Both the position numbers and the translations under genes were made by a program. From contig NZ_JAFBBJ010000001.1 in assembly GCF_016907085.1 (NCBI RefSeq), positions 2,108,001-2,172,000 on the forward strand: a stretch of 64,000 bases of DNA, read 5' to 3'. The notes below the pieces were generated by a model, which ran no database searches, was not told the origin of the DNA, and was given only the letters and a program-made list of their open reading frames with translations. Below, piece after piece: positions 41,468 through 49,726 of this stretch (within the stretch, counting starts at the first letter, position 1; every line of letters begins with the position of its first letter). This DNA is from Clavibacter michiganensis (GTDB lineage Bacteria > Actinomycetota > Actinomycetes > Actinomycetales > Microbacteriaceae).

Positions 41468-41489
41468 GCCGCGGGGCCGTCGCGCTCCC

Positions 41490-41705
41490 CTAGCTCCACA
41501 CGATCGGCAGGCAGCAGAGGACGCTGACCGCGAGCGCACCGAAGGACGCGAGCGTCCACGGCAGGACGGGCTGGGCGAAAAGCTTCGCCCGGCCCCAACC
41601 GTGCTCGCGGGCCCCCTTGATCGCGCCGATCACCTGCAGCACCATCCCGACGGCGAGGGCCGCGAGGGCCACGTACAGGAGCGCGGTGGTCGTGCCGTCG
41701 GTCAT
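41490..41705 (-). CDS. Small membrane protein, 71 aa
   Basis: Starts at ATG 41705. Two membrane helices are predicted by eye: [20 protein letters not shown] and [20 protein letters not shown], separated by a basic cytoplasmic loop ([16 protein letters not shown]). Two adjacent cysteines lie in the second helix. The family is unknown to me. It is divergent from deoC (110 bases between starts), with no obvious functional link. Confidence 0.6.
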   Translation of the reverse strand: MTDGTTTALLYVALAALAVGMVLQVIGAIKGAREHGWGRAKLFAQPVLPWTLASFGALAVSVLCCLPIVWS

Positions 41706-41815
41706 CACACCGTGGACGCTACCGGTGCGCTCGCGCCTCGGCCGACCCCCGTCCGGCCGGGCCGACCAGCCCCCGCCGTAGGATCGAGGCCCAGCGTCCA
41801 CGTGAGGATCCCCGC

Positions 41816-42538
41816 ATGAGCACCAGCCCGTCCACGCCCGCGACCGACACGGCCGCGATCGCCCGCATCATCGACCACACGCTCCTGAAGCCCGAGGCCA
41901 CGCGCGACGACGTCGCCGCGCTCGTCGCCGAGGCCGTGGAGCTCGGCACCTACTCGGTGTGCGTCTCGCCCTCGATGCTCCCGCTCGAGCTGCCCGCGGG
42001 ATCCGACCTCAAGATCGCGGTCGTCTGCGGCTTCCCGAGCGGCAAGCACCACAGCGAGGTCAAGGCCGCCGAGGCCGCGCTCTCGATCCGCCAGGGCGCC
42101 GACGAGGTCGACATGGTCATCGACGTGGGCGCCGCCCGCGAGGGCCGCTTCGCCGACGTCGAGGCCGACATCCGCGCCGTGCGCGAGGCCGTGCCCGCGC
42201 CGGCCGTGCTCAAGGTGATCATCGAGTCCGCCGCGCTCGACGACGACCAGATCGTGGCCGTCTGCCAGGCGGCCGTCGCCGCGGGGGCCGACTTCGTCAA
42301 GACCTCCACGGGCTTCCACCCCACCGGCGGCGCCACCGTCCACGCGGTCGAGCTGATGAGCCGCACGGTCGACGGCAAGGCGGGCGTCAAGGCGTCCGGC
42401 GGGATCCGCACCTACGAGACCGCCGTGCAGATGATCGAGGCCGGGGCCACCCGCCTCGGCGTCTCGGGCAGCGCGGTCGTGCTCGCCGGGCCCGTGCAGA
42501 CGCCCGAGAACGGCGCGCTCGGATCGAGCGGCTACTGA
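41816..42538 (+). CDS. deoC: Deoxyribose-phosphate aldolase
   Basis: A 240-residue class I aldolase splitting 2-deoxyribose 5-phosphate into acetaldehyde and glyceraldehyde 3-phosphate. Key segments are [60 protein letters not shown], the Schiff-base lysine in [15 protein letters not shown], and the second active lysine in [12 protein letters not shown]. Length is normal. The TGA stop overlaps the ATG of the next gene by one base, so deoC and the aminopeptidase are translationally coupled. Confidence 0.96.
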   Translation: MSTSPSTPATDTAAIARIIDHTLLKPEATRDDVAALVAEAVELGTYSVCVSPSMLPLELPAGSDLKIAVVCGFPSGKHHSEVKAAEAALSIRQGADEVDMVIDVGAAREGRFADVEADIRAVREAVPAPAVLKVIIESAALDDDQIVAVCQAAVAAGADFVKTSTGFHPTGGATVHAVELMSRTVDGKAGVKASGGIRTYETAVQMIEAGATRLGVSGSAVVLAGPVQTPENGALGSSGY

Positions 42539-43833
42539 TGCCCGCGGACCGTCGCGCGCACCTCGCGGACCTCGGCCGCTTCATCCAGGCCTCCCCCTCG
42601 TCGTTCCACGCCGCGGAGGAGGGCGCCCGCCGTCTCGAGGCCGCGGGCTTCGCGCGCCTCGACGAGCGCAACGCGTGGCCGACCGGCGCGGGTCGACGGT
42701 TCATCGTCCGGGACGGCGCGCTCCTCGCGTGGATCCATCCCGCCGGCGCGCACGCCACCACGCCCTTCCGCGTGCTCGGCGCCCACACCGACTCCCCCGG
42801 CTTCAAGCTCAAGCCGAAGCCCACCATCGGATCCGACGGCTGGCTCCAGGCCGGCGTCGAGGTCTACGGCGGCCCGCTCATCAACTCCTGGCTCGACCGC
42901 GACCTCGAGCTGGCCGGCCGCCTCGTGATGCGCGACGGATCCCGCCACCTCGTCCGCACCGGCCCGCTCCTGCGCTTCCCGCAGCTCGCCGTGCACCTCG
43001 ACCGCGGCGTCAACACCGAGGGGCTCCGGCTGGATCCGCAGCGGCACATGTCCCCGATCCTCGGCACGGGCTCCCCCGCCGACGCCGACGTGCTCGGCCA
43101 CCTCGCGGGTCTGGCGGGCGTCGCCGCCGACGACGTGCTCGGCTACGACGTGGGCGTCGCCGACACGCAGGCGCCCGGATCCCTCGGCCTCGCGGGCGAG
43201 CTCTTCGCCGCCGGCCGCATGGACAACCTCAGCTCCGTGCACGCGGGCCTCGCCGCCCTGCTCGAGCTCGCCGCCACCGCGGACGACGACCCGGACGCGC
43301 CCATCGCCGTGCTCGCCGCCTTCGACCACGAGGAGGTCGGATCCGCGACCCCGTCGGGCGCCGCCGGCCCCATCCTCGAGGACGTGCTCGGTCGCATCTC
43401 CGGCGGCCTCGACGCCACGTCCGAGGAGCGCCGCCGCGCGTTCGCCTCCTCCTGGTGCCTCTCCGCCGACGCCGGCCACGCCGTGCACCCCAACTACCCG
43501 GACCGCCACGACCCGGCGAACCGGCCGGTGCCGAACGGCGGCCCGCTGCTGAAGATCAACGCGAACCAGCGCTACGCGACCGACGGCGTGGGTGCGCGCG
43601 AGTGGGCGCTGGCCTGCGAGCGCGCCGGCGTCCCGTATCAGGAGTTCGTCTCCAGCAACGCGGTGCCGTGCGGCTCGACCATCGGGCCCATCACGGCCAC
43701 GCGGCTCGGGATCCGCACGGTCGACGTCGGGATCCCGCTGCTCTCGATGCACTCGGCCCGCGAGCTGTGCGGCGCCGACGACCCGGGACACCTCGCCGCC
43801 GCGGCCGCCGCGTTCCTCCGCCCGGCCGCCTGA
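42538..43833 (+). CDS. M18 family aminopeptidase
   Basis: A 431-residue dinuclear-zinc aminopeptidase (aspartyl aminopeptidase/ApeB type). The metal and catalytic motifs are in order: GAHTDSPGFKLKPKP (His, Asp), AGRMDNLSSVHAGLAALL (Asp), FDHEEVGSATPSGA (catalytic Glu pair), and near the C-terminus IPLLSMHSARELCG (His). ATG 42538 overlaps the deoC stop, a normal coupling. M18 enzymes remove acidic or other N-terminal residues from peptides in the cytoplasm. No functional link to DeoC beyond coupling is evident. A hairpin follows the gene. Confidence 0.93.
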   Translation: MPADRRAHLADLGRFIQASPSSFHAAEEGARRLEAAGFARLDERNAWPTGAGRRFIVRDGALLAWIHPAGAHATTPFRVLGAHTDSPGFKLKPKPTIGSDGWLQAGVEVYGGPLINSWLDRDLELAGRLVMRDGSRHLVRTGPLLRFPQLAVHLDRGVNTEGLRLDPQRHMSPILGTGSPADADVLGHLAGLAGVAADDVLGYDVGVADTQAPGSLGLAGELFAAGRMDNLSSVHAGLAALLELAATADDDPDAPIAVLAAFDHEEVGSATPSGAAGPILEDVLGRISGGLDATSEERRRAFASSWCLSADAGHAVHPNYPDRHDPANRPVPNGGPLLKINANQRYATDGVGAREWALACERAGVPYQEFVSSNAVPCGSTIGPITATRLGIRTVDVGIPLLSMHSARELCGADDPGHLAAAAAAFLRPAA

Positions 43834-43872
43834 CGCCGGACCGGCGCACCGGAACGCACCACGCGCACGACA

Positions 43873-43905
43873 CGAGGGCCCGACGCGATCCGCACCGGGC
43901 CCTCG
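43873..43905. terminator. Terminator hairpin
   Basis: CGAGGGCCCG and CGGGCCCTCG, perfect 10-bp stem with a 13-base loop, between convergent M18 aminopeptidase and DUF305 genes. Confidence 0.75.
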
Positions 43906-43920
43906 CTCGTGCAGCGGGGA

Positions 43921-44634
43921 TCAGCCCCCGTACGACGCCAGCAGCGCGCGCATCTTGGTGAGCTGGTCGCCCTGCGACGCCGACATGGCGCCCGCCAGCT
44001 CGAGCGCCTCCGTCGAGGTGCCGAGCTGCGCCTCCCCGTCGGCCAGCGCGATCGCGGCCTGGTGCCGGGCGATCATCCCCTGAAGGAAGAGCCGGCCCGC
44101 GTCCGTGCCGCTCGACGCCTTGAGCACCTGCAGCTCGGAGTCGAACGCGGTGTCGCTCATGGCCTCGATGTCGGCCTCGGACGCGGCGCCGCTCGCGGTG
44201 CCGCCGGCGCTGCCGTCCTCGGATCCGCTGCTGGCCGAGACCCCGCCCGCCTCGTCGTGGTCCTCGGTGCCGGTGGCGCCGGATCCGCCCTCCTCGCCCG
44301 ACCACTCCTCGGCGAGCTGCGCGAGCGTCCTGGCCTGCGGGCCCTGCTCGTCGCGGATCTGCGCGGCCAACTCCTGCGCACCCGGCGGCAGGTCGCGCAC
44401 CTGCAGCGCGGCCACGGCGAGCTCGACGGATCCGGCGGCGTGGTCGCCCATCTCCTCGGCGAAGGAGAGGTCGGCGCGGTTCCAGCCCTGCGACTCCGTC
44501 TCGGAGGGCGCGGCCGCGTCGGCGCTGGGGCTGGCGGCATCCTCGGGCGTGCGCGGGGGCGTCGAGCAGCCGGCGAGCGCGGCGGCGATGACGAGGGCGG
44601 TCGTGGCGGCGGCGATGCGGTTGCGGTATCCCAT
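43921..44634 (-). CDS. DUF305 family lipoprotein
   Basis: A 237-residue exported lipoprotein: signal peptide IAAATTALVIAAALAGC with lipobox LAGC, a Ser/Ala/Pro-rich linker, then a ferritin-like DUF305 domain split by an acidic Gly/Ser-rich insert (about residues 118-155). The two signature helices are DLSFAEEMGDHAAGSVELA and RLFLQGMIARHQAAIALAD. Typical DUF305 proteins have a His-His pair in each; here only one His remains in each (DHA and RHQ). DUF305 proteins are associated with copper and other metals, binding not proven here. It is divergent from the hydrolase-like gene. Confidence 0.85.
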   Translation of the reverse strand: MGYRNRIAAATTALVIAAALAGCSTPPRTPEDAASPSADAAAPSETESQGWNRADLSFAEEMGDHAAGSVELAVAALQVRDLPPGAQELAAQIRDEQGPQARTLAQLAEEWSGEEGGSGATGTEDHDEAGGVSASSGSEDGSAGGTASGAASEADIEAMSDTAFDSELQVLKASSGTDAGRLFLQGMIARHQAAIALADGEAQLGTSTEALELAGAMSASQGDQLTKMRALLASYGG

Positions 44635-44689
44635 GCGACGATCCTCCTCCACGGCGCGGCGTCGGAGGGGCCGACGATAGGTTCTCCCC

Positions 44690-45340
44690 ATGCCCGAGAT
44701 CGTCGACCTGCCGCACCCCGGCGTCACCCTCGAGTTCGGCGCACCCGGCAGCCCCGTGGTCGTGCTCGTCCACGACGACCACGGCCGCCTCCCCTGGCTC
44801 GACCAGTACGCCCTCGCGCTCGCCCGCACGGGCTTCCACGTGCTCGTGCCCGACCTCTACGACGGCCGCGCGACCCTCGATGACGGCCTCGCGGAGGGGC
44901 TCGCCGCCGGACTCGACGTGGGATACGCCCTCGGCACGATCCGCGACGGCATCGACTCGGCGCGCGCCCGCGGATCCCGGCGCGTCGGCCTCGTCGGCTT
45001 CGCGCCCGGCGGCTGGCTCGCGCTGCTCGAGGCGCAGGACGGCGGTGCCGACGCGGTCGTCGCCCACTGCGCGAGCCTCGGCCCCCAGGAGCACGGCGTC
45101 ATCCCGTGCGCGGTGCTCCTCCACCTCGCCGAGCACGACGAGTGGATCGACGACCAGCGGCCCGAGGCGTTCATCGGCCGACTCCGCGAGCACGGCACGC
45201 CGGTCACCGCGCACACCTATCCCGGCACGACCCCCGTGTTCCCCAACGCGAGCCTCCGCGACCGCTTCGATCCCGACGCCGCGGCCCTCGCCTACCGCCG
45301 TACTGAGGCGTTCCTCGTCGAGCACCTGCGAGACCAGTGA
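44690..45340 (+). CDS. Dienelactone-hydrolase-like protein lacking catalytic Cys and His
   Basis: A 216-residue alpha/beta-hydrolase of the dienelactone hydrolase family by layout: VVVLVHDDHGRLPWLDQYA, TGFHVLVPDLYDGRAT, RRVGLVGFAPGGWLALLEA and LLHLAEHDEWIDDQRPEAF. The nucleophile position, normally Cys in GFCxGG, is Ala in GFAPGG, and the catalytic His of the usual YPGxxHxF is replaced (YPGTTPVFPN). The acid in AEHDEW is kept. It is probably a non-catalytic paralogue, or the assignment of the active site is shifted. It starts at ATG 44690, 55 bases from the divergent DUF305 lipoprotein. Confidence 0.8.
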   Translation: MPEIVDLPHPGVTLEFGAPGSPVVVLVHDDHGRLPWLDQYALALARTGFHVLVPDLYDGRATLDDGLAEGLAAGLDVGYALGTIRDGIDSARARGSRRVGLVGFAPGGWLALLEAQDGGADAVVAHCASLGPQEHGVIPCAVLLHLAEHDEWIDDQRPEAFIGRLREHGTPVTAHTYPGTTPVFPNASLRDRFDPDAAALAYRRTEAFLVEHLRDQ

Positions 45341-45440
45341 CCGATCAGTGCCGCATACGCACCAATCCGGTCGCTTACGCGGTACGAATGTAGGGAGCCT
45401 GGGAGATCCCCGGCTCTTCCCTACCAGTGGAGGCACCATC

Positions 45441-45860
45441 ATGAGCTCATCCCCGAACCGCCTGCTCGGCACCGTCTTCGGCGCCGTCTACGTCCTCGTC
45501 GGCCTTCTCGGCTTCCTGTTCCCGCCGCAGAGCGGTGGCTTCTTCTCCTCCGACGGCGGTCTGCTGCTCGGGATCTTCATGGTGAACCCGTTCCACAACG
45601 TGGCGCACCTCCTCATCGGCGCGGCCCTCCTCATCGGCGGCCTCTCCAGCGTCGCGTCGGCCAAGGCCGTGAACTCCACCATCGGATTCGCGTACCTCGC
45701 CCTCGGCATCGTCGGCTTCTTCCTCGTGAACACCGACTTCAACATCCTCGCGCTCAACACCGCGGACCACTTCCTGCACCTCGGCAGCGCCGTCGTGCTG
45801 CTGATCGTGGGCCTCGGCGCCGAGAAGGGCGTCCGCAACCGCGCCGCCCGCGCCGCGTAG
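45441..45860 (+). CDS. DUF4383 family membrane protein
   Basis: A 139-residue protein with four helices, start ATG 45441 after GGAGGC. Helix segments are RLLGTVFGAVYVLVGLLGFLF, NVAHLLIGAALLIGGLSS, TIGFAYLALGIVGFFLV and FLHLGSAVVLLIVGLGA. The His residues in MVNPFHNVAHLLIGA and NTADHFLHLGSA are hallmarks of DUF4383. Function unknown; relatives are common in stress-responsive actinobacterial loci. It is followed by another small membrane gene 128 bases downstream. Confidence 0.85.
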   Translation: MSSSPNRLLGTVFGAVYVLVGLLGFLFPPQSGGFFSSDGGLLLGIFMVNPFHNVAHLLIGAALLIGGLSSVASAKAVNSTIGFAYLALGIVGFFLVNTDFNILALNTADHFLHLGSAVVLLIVGLGAEKGVRNRAARAA

Positions 45861-45988
45861 GCAGCACCCGGCCGCGCCGCTGCACCGGGCGCGTCACGCA
45901 ACGCATCACCGGCACCACCCGCACGACAGCACGACAGCACGCAGCACCGCACCACCCGCGGCGCCCGGGACGACGAAAGGACCAGCAC

Positions 45989-46678
45989 GTGTCACTGCTC
46001 ATCCGCCACTGGCTGGCCCTCGCCGCCCTGGGCGCCGCGCTCATCCACCTGGCCGTCGGCGCGGGATCCCCGCCCGCGGCCATGGTGGCCCTCCTCCTCA
46101 TCGGCCTCGCCGAGGGCGCGTGGGCCATCGCGGTCCTCCGCTCCGACCGCCTGCCGCTCCCGGGCTGGGCCGCCCTCGGCGCGCTCGTCCCGGTCGCCGG
46201 CTGGGCGCTCCTCGTGACGGCCGCGGTCGTCATGTCCGCCCCGGGCATCACGAGCGATCTGCCCGCGATCCCCATGCTCGCCGCGACCCTGCTCGACCTC
46301 GTGGTCGCCGCGGTCGTCGGCCGCCACCTGCGCTCCCGCGCCGAGTCCGAGGCCCAGGCCGTGTGCACGGCCGTCGAGGCCACGTTCCCGGCCGACGCCG
46401 CGCTCGTGGGATCCGGCGCGCCGCTCCCGTCCGCCGCATCCGCGTCCGCCGTCGCCCCCGAGCCGCCGGCCACGACGACCTCCGGCACCGCATCCGCCGC
46501 CGAGCCCGAGCGCACGGGCGGCCGCTACCTCGTGGGCGTGCTCATCGGCGCCTTCGTCGTCGCCGGCCTCGTCACGCCGGCCCTCTCGCTCACGCGCGCC
46601 GGCGAGTTCGCCGTGCCCCACGGGCAGCACAGCACGATCGACCTCGACGGCATCCAGAGCGAGCACTCCGGCCATTGA
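45989..46678 (+). CDS. Membrane protein with His-containing extracytoplasmic tail, 229 aa
   Basis: Starts at GTG 45989 behind GAAAGGA. It has four N-terminal helices (HWLALAALGAALIHLAVGA, MVALLLIGLAEGAWAIAVL, GWAALGALVPVAGWALLVTA, IPMLAATLLDLVVAAVVG), a Ser/Ala/Pro-rich linker of about 50 residues and a final helix (YLVGVLIGAFVVAGLVTPAL). The last 25 residues contain His at several positions (PHGQHSTID, SEHSGH). This could bind metal, but nothing confirms it. The family is not recognised. Likely independent of the upstream DUF4383 gene. Confidence 0.7.
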   Translation: MSLLIRHWLALAALGAALIHLAVGAGSPPAAMVALLLIGLAEGAWAIAVLRSDRLPLPGWAALGALVPVAGWALLVTAAVVMSAPGITSDLPAIPMLAATLLDLVVAAVVGRHLRSRAESEAQAVCTAVEATFPADAALVGSGAPLPSAASASAVAPEPPATTTSGTASAAEPERTGGRYLVGVLIGAFVVAGLVTPALSLTRAGEFAVPHGQHSTIDLDGIQSEHSGH

Positions 46679-46714
46679 GCCGGTCGGCCGGCCCGCCGGA
46701 CGCGGATCCCGGGG

Positions 46715-48016
46715 TCAGCTCGCGGGCGCGACCGCCGGCGTGACGCGGATCCGGGTGGCCTCGCTCATGAAGCGCCGCACGTTCTCGTCGACGATGATGT
46801 CGCCCGGGCGCAGCGGCCGCGTGAGGAACAGGCCGTCGATGTCGGTGATCCGGCTGAGCGCCACGTACGTCTGACCCGGGCTGAACGCGCGCGCGCCGAG
46901 GTCGACGATGGCCCGGTCGTACGTCTTGCCCTGCGACTTGTGGATCGTGACCGCCCACGCGAGCCGCAGCGGGAACTGCGTGAAGTCCGCCACGACGTCG
47001 CGGCGGAGCTGCTTCGTGGTGGGCGAGTACGAGTACTTGTGCTTCTCCCACGTGACCGGCTCGACCTCGTGCACGACGCCGTCGAGCTCCACGTACACGT
47101 TCGTGTCGATGCGCGTGACGACGCCGACGGATCCGTTCACCCAGCGCTGGTCGACGTCGTTGCGGAGGAACATCACCTGCGCGCCGATCTTGAGGTCGAG
47201 CTTCTCGTCGGCCGGGTAGGTGCGGCCTCCGAAGTCGCCCGTGACGTCGGCGGTGGCGGTGAGCGAGCGGCCGGGCAGGCGCTTGAGGGCCTCCGCGTTG
47301 ATCCGGTTCACGGTGTCGTTGCGCGTCGCGAGCGTGATGGCGCCGTCGGTGGGTGCCGGCCTGGCGCCCGCCGCGTTGAGGACGCCCGCGATCTCCGCCG
47401 TGACGCGTCCGTGGCGCACGGCGTTGAGCATCTCCTTGAACGCCTCCTCGTGCTGCCGGTGGATCTCGGTGAGCTCGTAGATCCGCAGCTGCGCCTCCTC
47501 CCACACCTTCGCGTCGAAGAACCACATGGAGCGGTAGCGGTCGGCGAAGTAGGCGCGCTCGTCGCCGTCGCCCGGCACGGGGGCCAGCTGGTACGGATCC
47601 CCGAACAGCACGACCTGCACGCCGCCGAACGGCACGTCCTTCTTGTGGCGCGCCTGGCGGAGGCTGCGGTCGATGGCGTCGACGAGATCCGCGTTGACCA
47701 TGGAGACCTCGTCGATGACGAGCGTGTCGATGGTGTTGAGGAGCTTCCGCAGCTCGCCGGTCTGCTCGATCTCCTCGTCCGCGATGACCCCGATGGGCAG
47801 CTTGAACAGCGAGTGGATGGTCTGCCCGCCGACGTTCAGCGCCGCGACGCCCGTGGGCGCGCAGATCACGATCTGCTTCTCGGTGTTCCACGACAGGTGC
47901 GTGAGCAGGGTCGACTTGCCGGTGCCGGCGCGACCCGTGACGAAGATGTGGTCGCGCGTGCCCTCGATGGCCTGGAAGACCGCGGCCTGCTCCGGGGAGA
48001 GGGGGACCGTGCTCAC
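46715..48016 (-). CDS. PIF1-like ATP-dependent DNA helicase
   Basis: A 433-residue superfamily 1 helicase. GTG 48016 follows GGAG by 7 bases. Motifs in order: Walker A FVTGRAGTGKSTLLTHL, Ia CAPTGVAALNVGGQTIHS, Walker B LVIDEVSMVNADLVDAID, motif III VVLFGDPYQLAPVPGD, motif IV-like LTEIHRQHEEAFKEMLNAV, and the C-terminal UvrD_C_2 part LRLAWAVTIHKSQGKTYD with YVALSRITDIDGLFL. It lacks RecD N-terminal domains and is the size of bacterial PIF1/RecD-like helicases implicated in replication through structured DNA. It is divergent from a membrane-anchored protein. Confidence 0.92.
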   Translation of the reverse strand: MSTVPLSPEQAAVFQAIEGTRDHIFVTGRAGTGKSTLLTHLSWNTEKQIVICAPTGVAALNVGGQTIHSLFKLPIGVIADEEIEQTGELRKLLNTIDTLVIDEVSMVNADLVDAIDRSLRQARHKKDVPFGGVQVVLFGDPYQLAPVPGDGDERAYFADRYRSMWFFDAKVWEEAQLRIYELTEIHRQHEEAFKEMLNAVRHGRVTAEIAGVLNAAGARPAPTDGAITLATRNDTVNRINAEALKRLPGRSLTATADVTGDFGGRTYPADEKLDLKIGAQVMFLRNDVDQRWVNGSVGVVTRIDTNVYVELDGVVHEVEPVTWEKHKYSYSPTTKQLRRDVVADFTQFPLRLAWAVTIHKSQGKTYDRAIVDLGARAFSPGQTYVALSRITDIDGLFLTRPLRPGDIIVDENVRRFMSEATRIRVTPAVAPAS

Positions 48017-48146
48017 GCGGGGCTCCAGGTGGTTCGAGGGTGGATGCGGCGCGCATCGAGGGCGGCGGCGCGGCGCGGATGCGCACTCGAATCTACCCCG
48101 GCCCACCGCGGGGAGGCGCGGATCCCCCGCCCGTAGGATGATCCGC

Positions 48147-49166
48147 ATGCCGAGCCCCGCCGTCGACGCGCGCGGCGAGCTGCGTCGGGCCGTCGTCGTC
48201 TGGTCCCTCCTCGCGGCGCTCCTCGTCGGGGCGTTCCTCGGCACCGTCGCCGCGCTCAACCAGGGCACCTTCAGCGCCCACGGCTTCGTGCGCTCCTACC
48301 TCGACGCGCTCGCCCGCGAGGACAGCCGCGACGCGCTCGCGACCCCCGGCGTCACGCTGCCGGAGGACGGCAGCCACGCCCTCCTCGACGCCCACGCGCT
48401 GCCCGGCCTCGCCGACGTCGTGCTCGTGTCCGACGAGCCCGCGGGCGGCGGCGAGCGCGCGGTCACGTACTCGTACACGCTGCCGTCGGGGCCCGGATCC
48501 ACCGAGTTCCGCGTGCGCGAGACCCCCGCGGCCCTCGGCCTCTTCGCCCGGTGGGAGTTCGCGACGAGCCCGGTCGCCGCGATCGACCTCGAGCTCCGGC
48601 ACGCGTCGACGTTCACGGCCAACGGGCTGGCCGTCTCCGCGGCGGCGGGCGGCGAGACGACGGCCGGCGCCGGATCCACGTACCTCGTGCTCGCGCCCGC
48701 GTCGCTCGCGCTCGACCACGCGTCCCAGTACCTCCAGGCGGAGGACGCCGAGGTCGCCGTCACCGATCCGGGGAGCGTCGTCCCGGCGCGCCTCGACGCC
48801 GAGCCGACCGACGACCTCGTGGCCTCCGTGCAGTCCGAGGTCGAGGCGTACCTCACGGAGTGCACGACGCAGGCCGTGCTGTACCCGTCGGGCTGCCCGT
48901 TCGGGAAGACGATCCGCGACCGGATCACCGCGCCGCCGGTGTGGAGCATGACGGCGATGCCGCAGATCACGCTGCAGCCGGCGAGCGGCGACCCCGCCGA
49001 CCTCGACTGGGTCGTGCCGTCGACCGTCGGCACCGCGCACATCAAGGTCCCCGTCCGCTCCCTCTACGACGGCAGCGTGAAGGACCTCGACGAGGACGTG
49101 CCGTTCAGCGTGAGCTGGCGCGTGAGCGTGGACGAGACGTCGGGCGTGCGGATCCAGGGGCGGTAG
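48147..49166 (+). CDS. Membrane-anchored extracytoplasmic protein, 339 aa
   Basis: A bitopic protein: cytoplasmic start, one helix (VVVWSLLAALLVGAFLGTVAAL), then a long extracytoplasmic region. Segments such as AHGFVRSYLDALAREDSRDA near the start resemble the NTF2-like domains of actinobacterial secreted proteins, and the beta-rich remainder includes ECTTQAVLYPSGCPFGKTIR with two Cys that may form a disulfide. The ATG at 48147 is preferred; ATG 48138 in frame is an alternative. Function unknown; widely conserved in Microbacteriaceae in my recollection. Divergent from the helicase gene. Confidence 0.75.
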   Translation: MPSPAVDARGELRRAVVVWSLLAALLVGAFLGTVAALNQGTFSAHGFVRSYLDALAREDSRDALATPGVTLPEDGSHALLDAHALPGLADVVLVSDEPAGGGERAVTYSYTLPSGPGSTEFRVRETPAALGLFARWEFATSPVAAIDLELRHASTFTANGLAVSAAAGGETTAGAGSTYLVLAPASLALDHASQYLQAEDAEVAVTDPGSVVPARLDAEPTDDLVASVQSEVEAYLTECTTQAVLYPSGCPFGKTIRDRITAPPVWSMTAMPQITLQPASGDPADLDWVVPSTVGTAHIKVPVRSLYDGSVKDLDEDVPFSVSWRVSVDETSGVRIQGR

Positions 49167-49281
49167 CCGCTCCGGGCACCCTCCCCTCGCGTCACGGTGC
49201 GGCGCCGGACCGGCAGGGCCAGGATCGGGACGCAACAGGGTCCGTGCGACCGCGGGGATCCGTCACCCGAGGAGCGCCCCC

Positions 49282-49701
49282 ATGTCCGCGATCATGACCC
49301 CGTACCTGTCCTTCCGCGACCAGGCGGCCGACGCGCTCCGCTTCTACCAGGGGGTGTTCGGCGGCGAGCTCGCGATGACGACCTTCGGCGAGCAGGGCAT
49401 GAGCCCGGATCCGGCGGAGGCCGACAAGATCATGCACGGCCGGCTGGACTCGGGCGCGGGCTTCGTGCTCATGGCGTCGGACACCCCGGCCTCGATGGGC
49501 GTGCCGAGCGGATCCGCCATCACGCTCTCCCTCTCGGGCGACGACGCGGCCGTGCTCGACGGCTGGTGGGAGGCGCTCACGGCCGACGGTACGATCGTGC
49601 TGCCGCTCGAGCTCGCGCCCTGGGGCGAGCGGTTCGGCATGTGCACGGACCGCTACGGCATCGACTGGATGGTGTCGATCGCGCAGGCGGACGCGGCCTG
49701 A
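49282..49701 (+). CDS. VOC family protein (PhnB/3-demethylubiquinone-methyltransferase-like)
   Basis: A 139-residue protein of the glyoxalase/VOC fold, PhnB-like subgroup. It begins MTPYLSFRDQAADALRFYQG, continues VFGGELAMTTFGEQGMSPDP, ILMHGRL and FVLMASDTPASMG, and ends MCTDRYGIDWMVSIA. This is the normal layout for metal-binding VOC proteins whose substrate is unknown. ATG 49282 follows GAGGAG. It converges on the siderophore ABC ATPase gene 25 bases away, with no functional link apparent. Confidence 0.88.
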   Translation: MSAIMTPYLSFRDQAADALRFYQGVFGGELAMTTFGEQGMSPDPAEADKIMHGRLDSGAGFVLMASDTPASMGVPSGSAITLSLSGDDAAVLDGWWEALTADGTIVLPLELAPWGERFGMCTDRYGIDWMVSIAQADAA

Positions 49702-49726
49702 TCCCGCGCCACCGCGATCGTCCGGC

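Noticed and set aside
44690..45340. Treating the dienelactone-hydrolase-like gene as a pseudogene
   Set aside because: The frame is intact, full length and well started; only catalytic residues differ, so it is kept as a CDS encoding a probable non-enzyme.
45921..45960. Short repeats of GCACGACA and ACCACCCGC upstream of the 229-residue membrane protein, considered as a CRISPR or tandem array
   Set aside because: Only two or three irregular copies without spacers; more likely GC-biased intergenic sequence.
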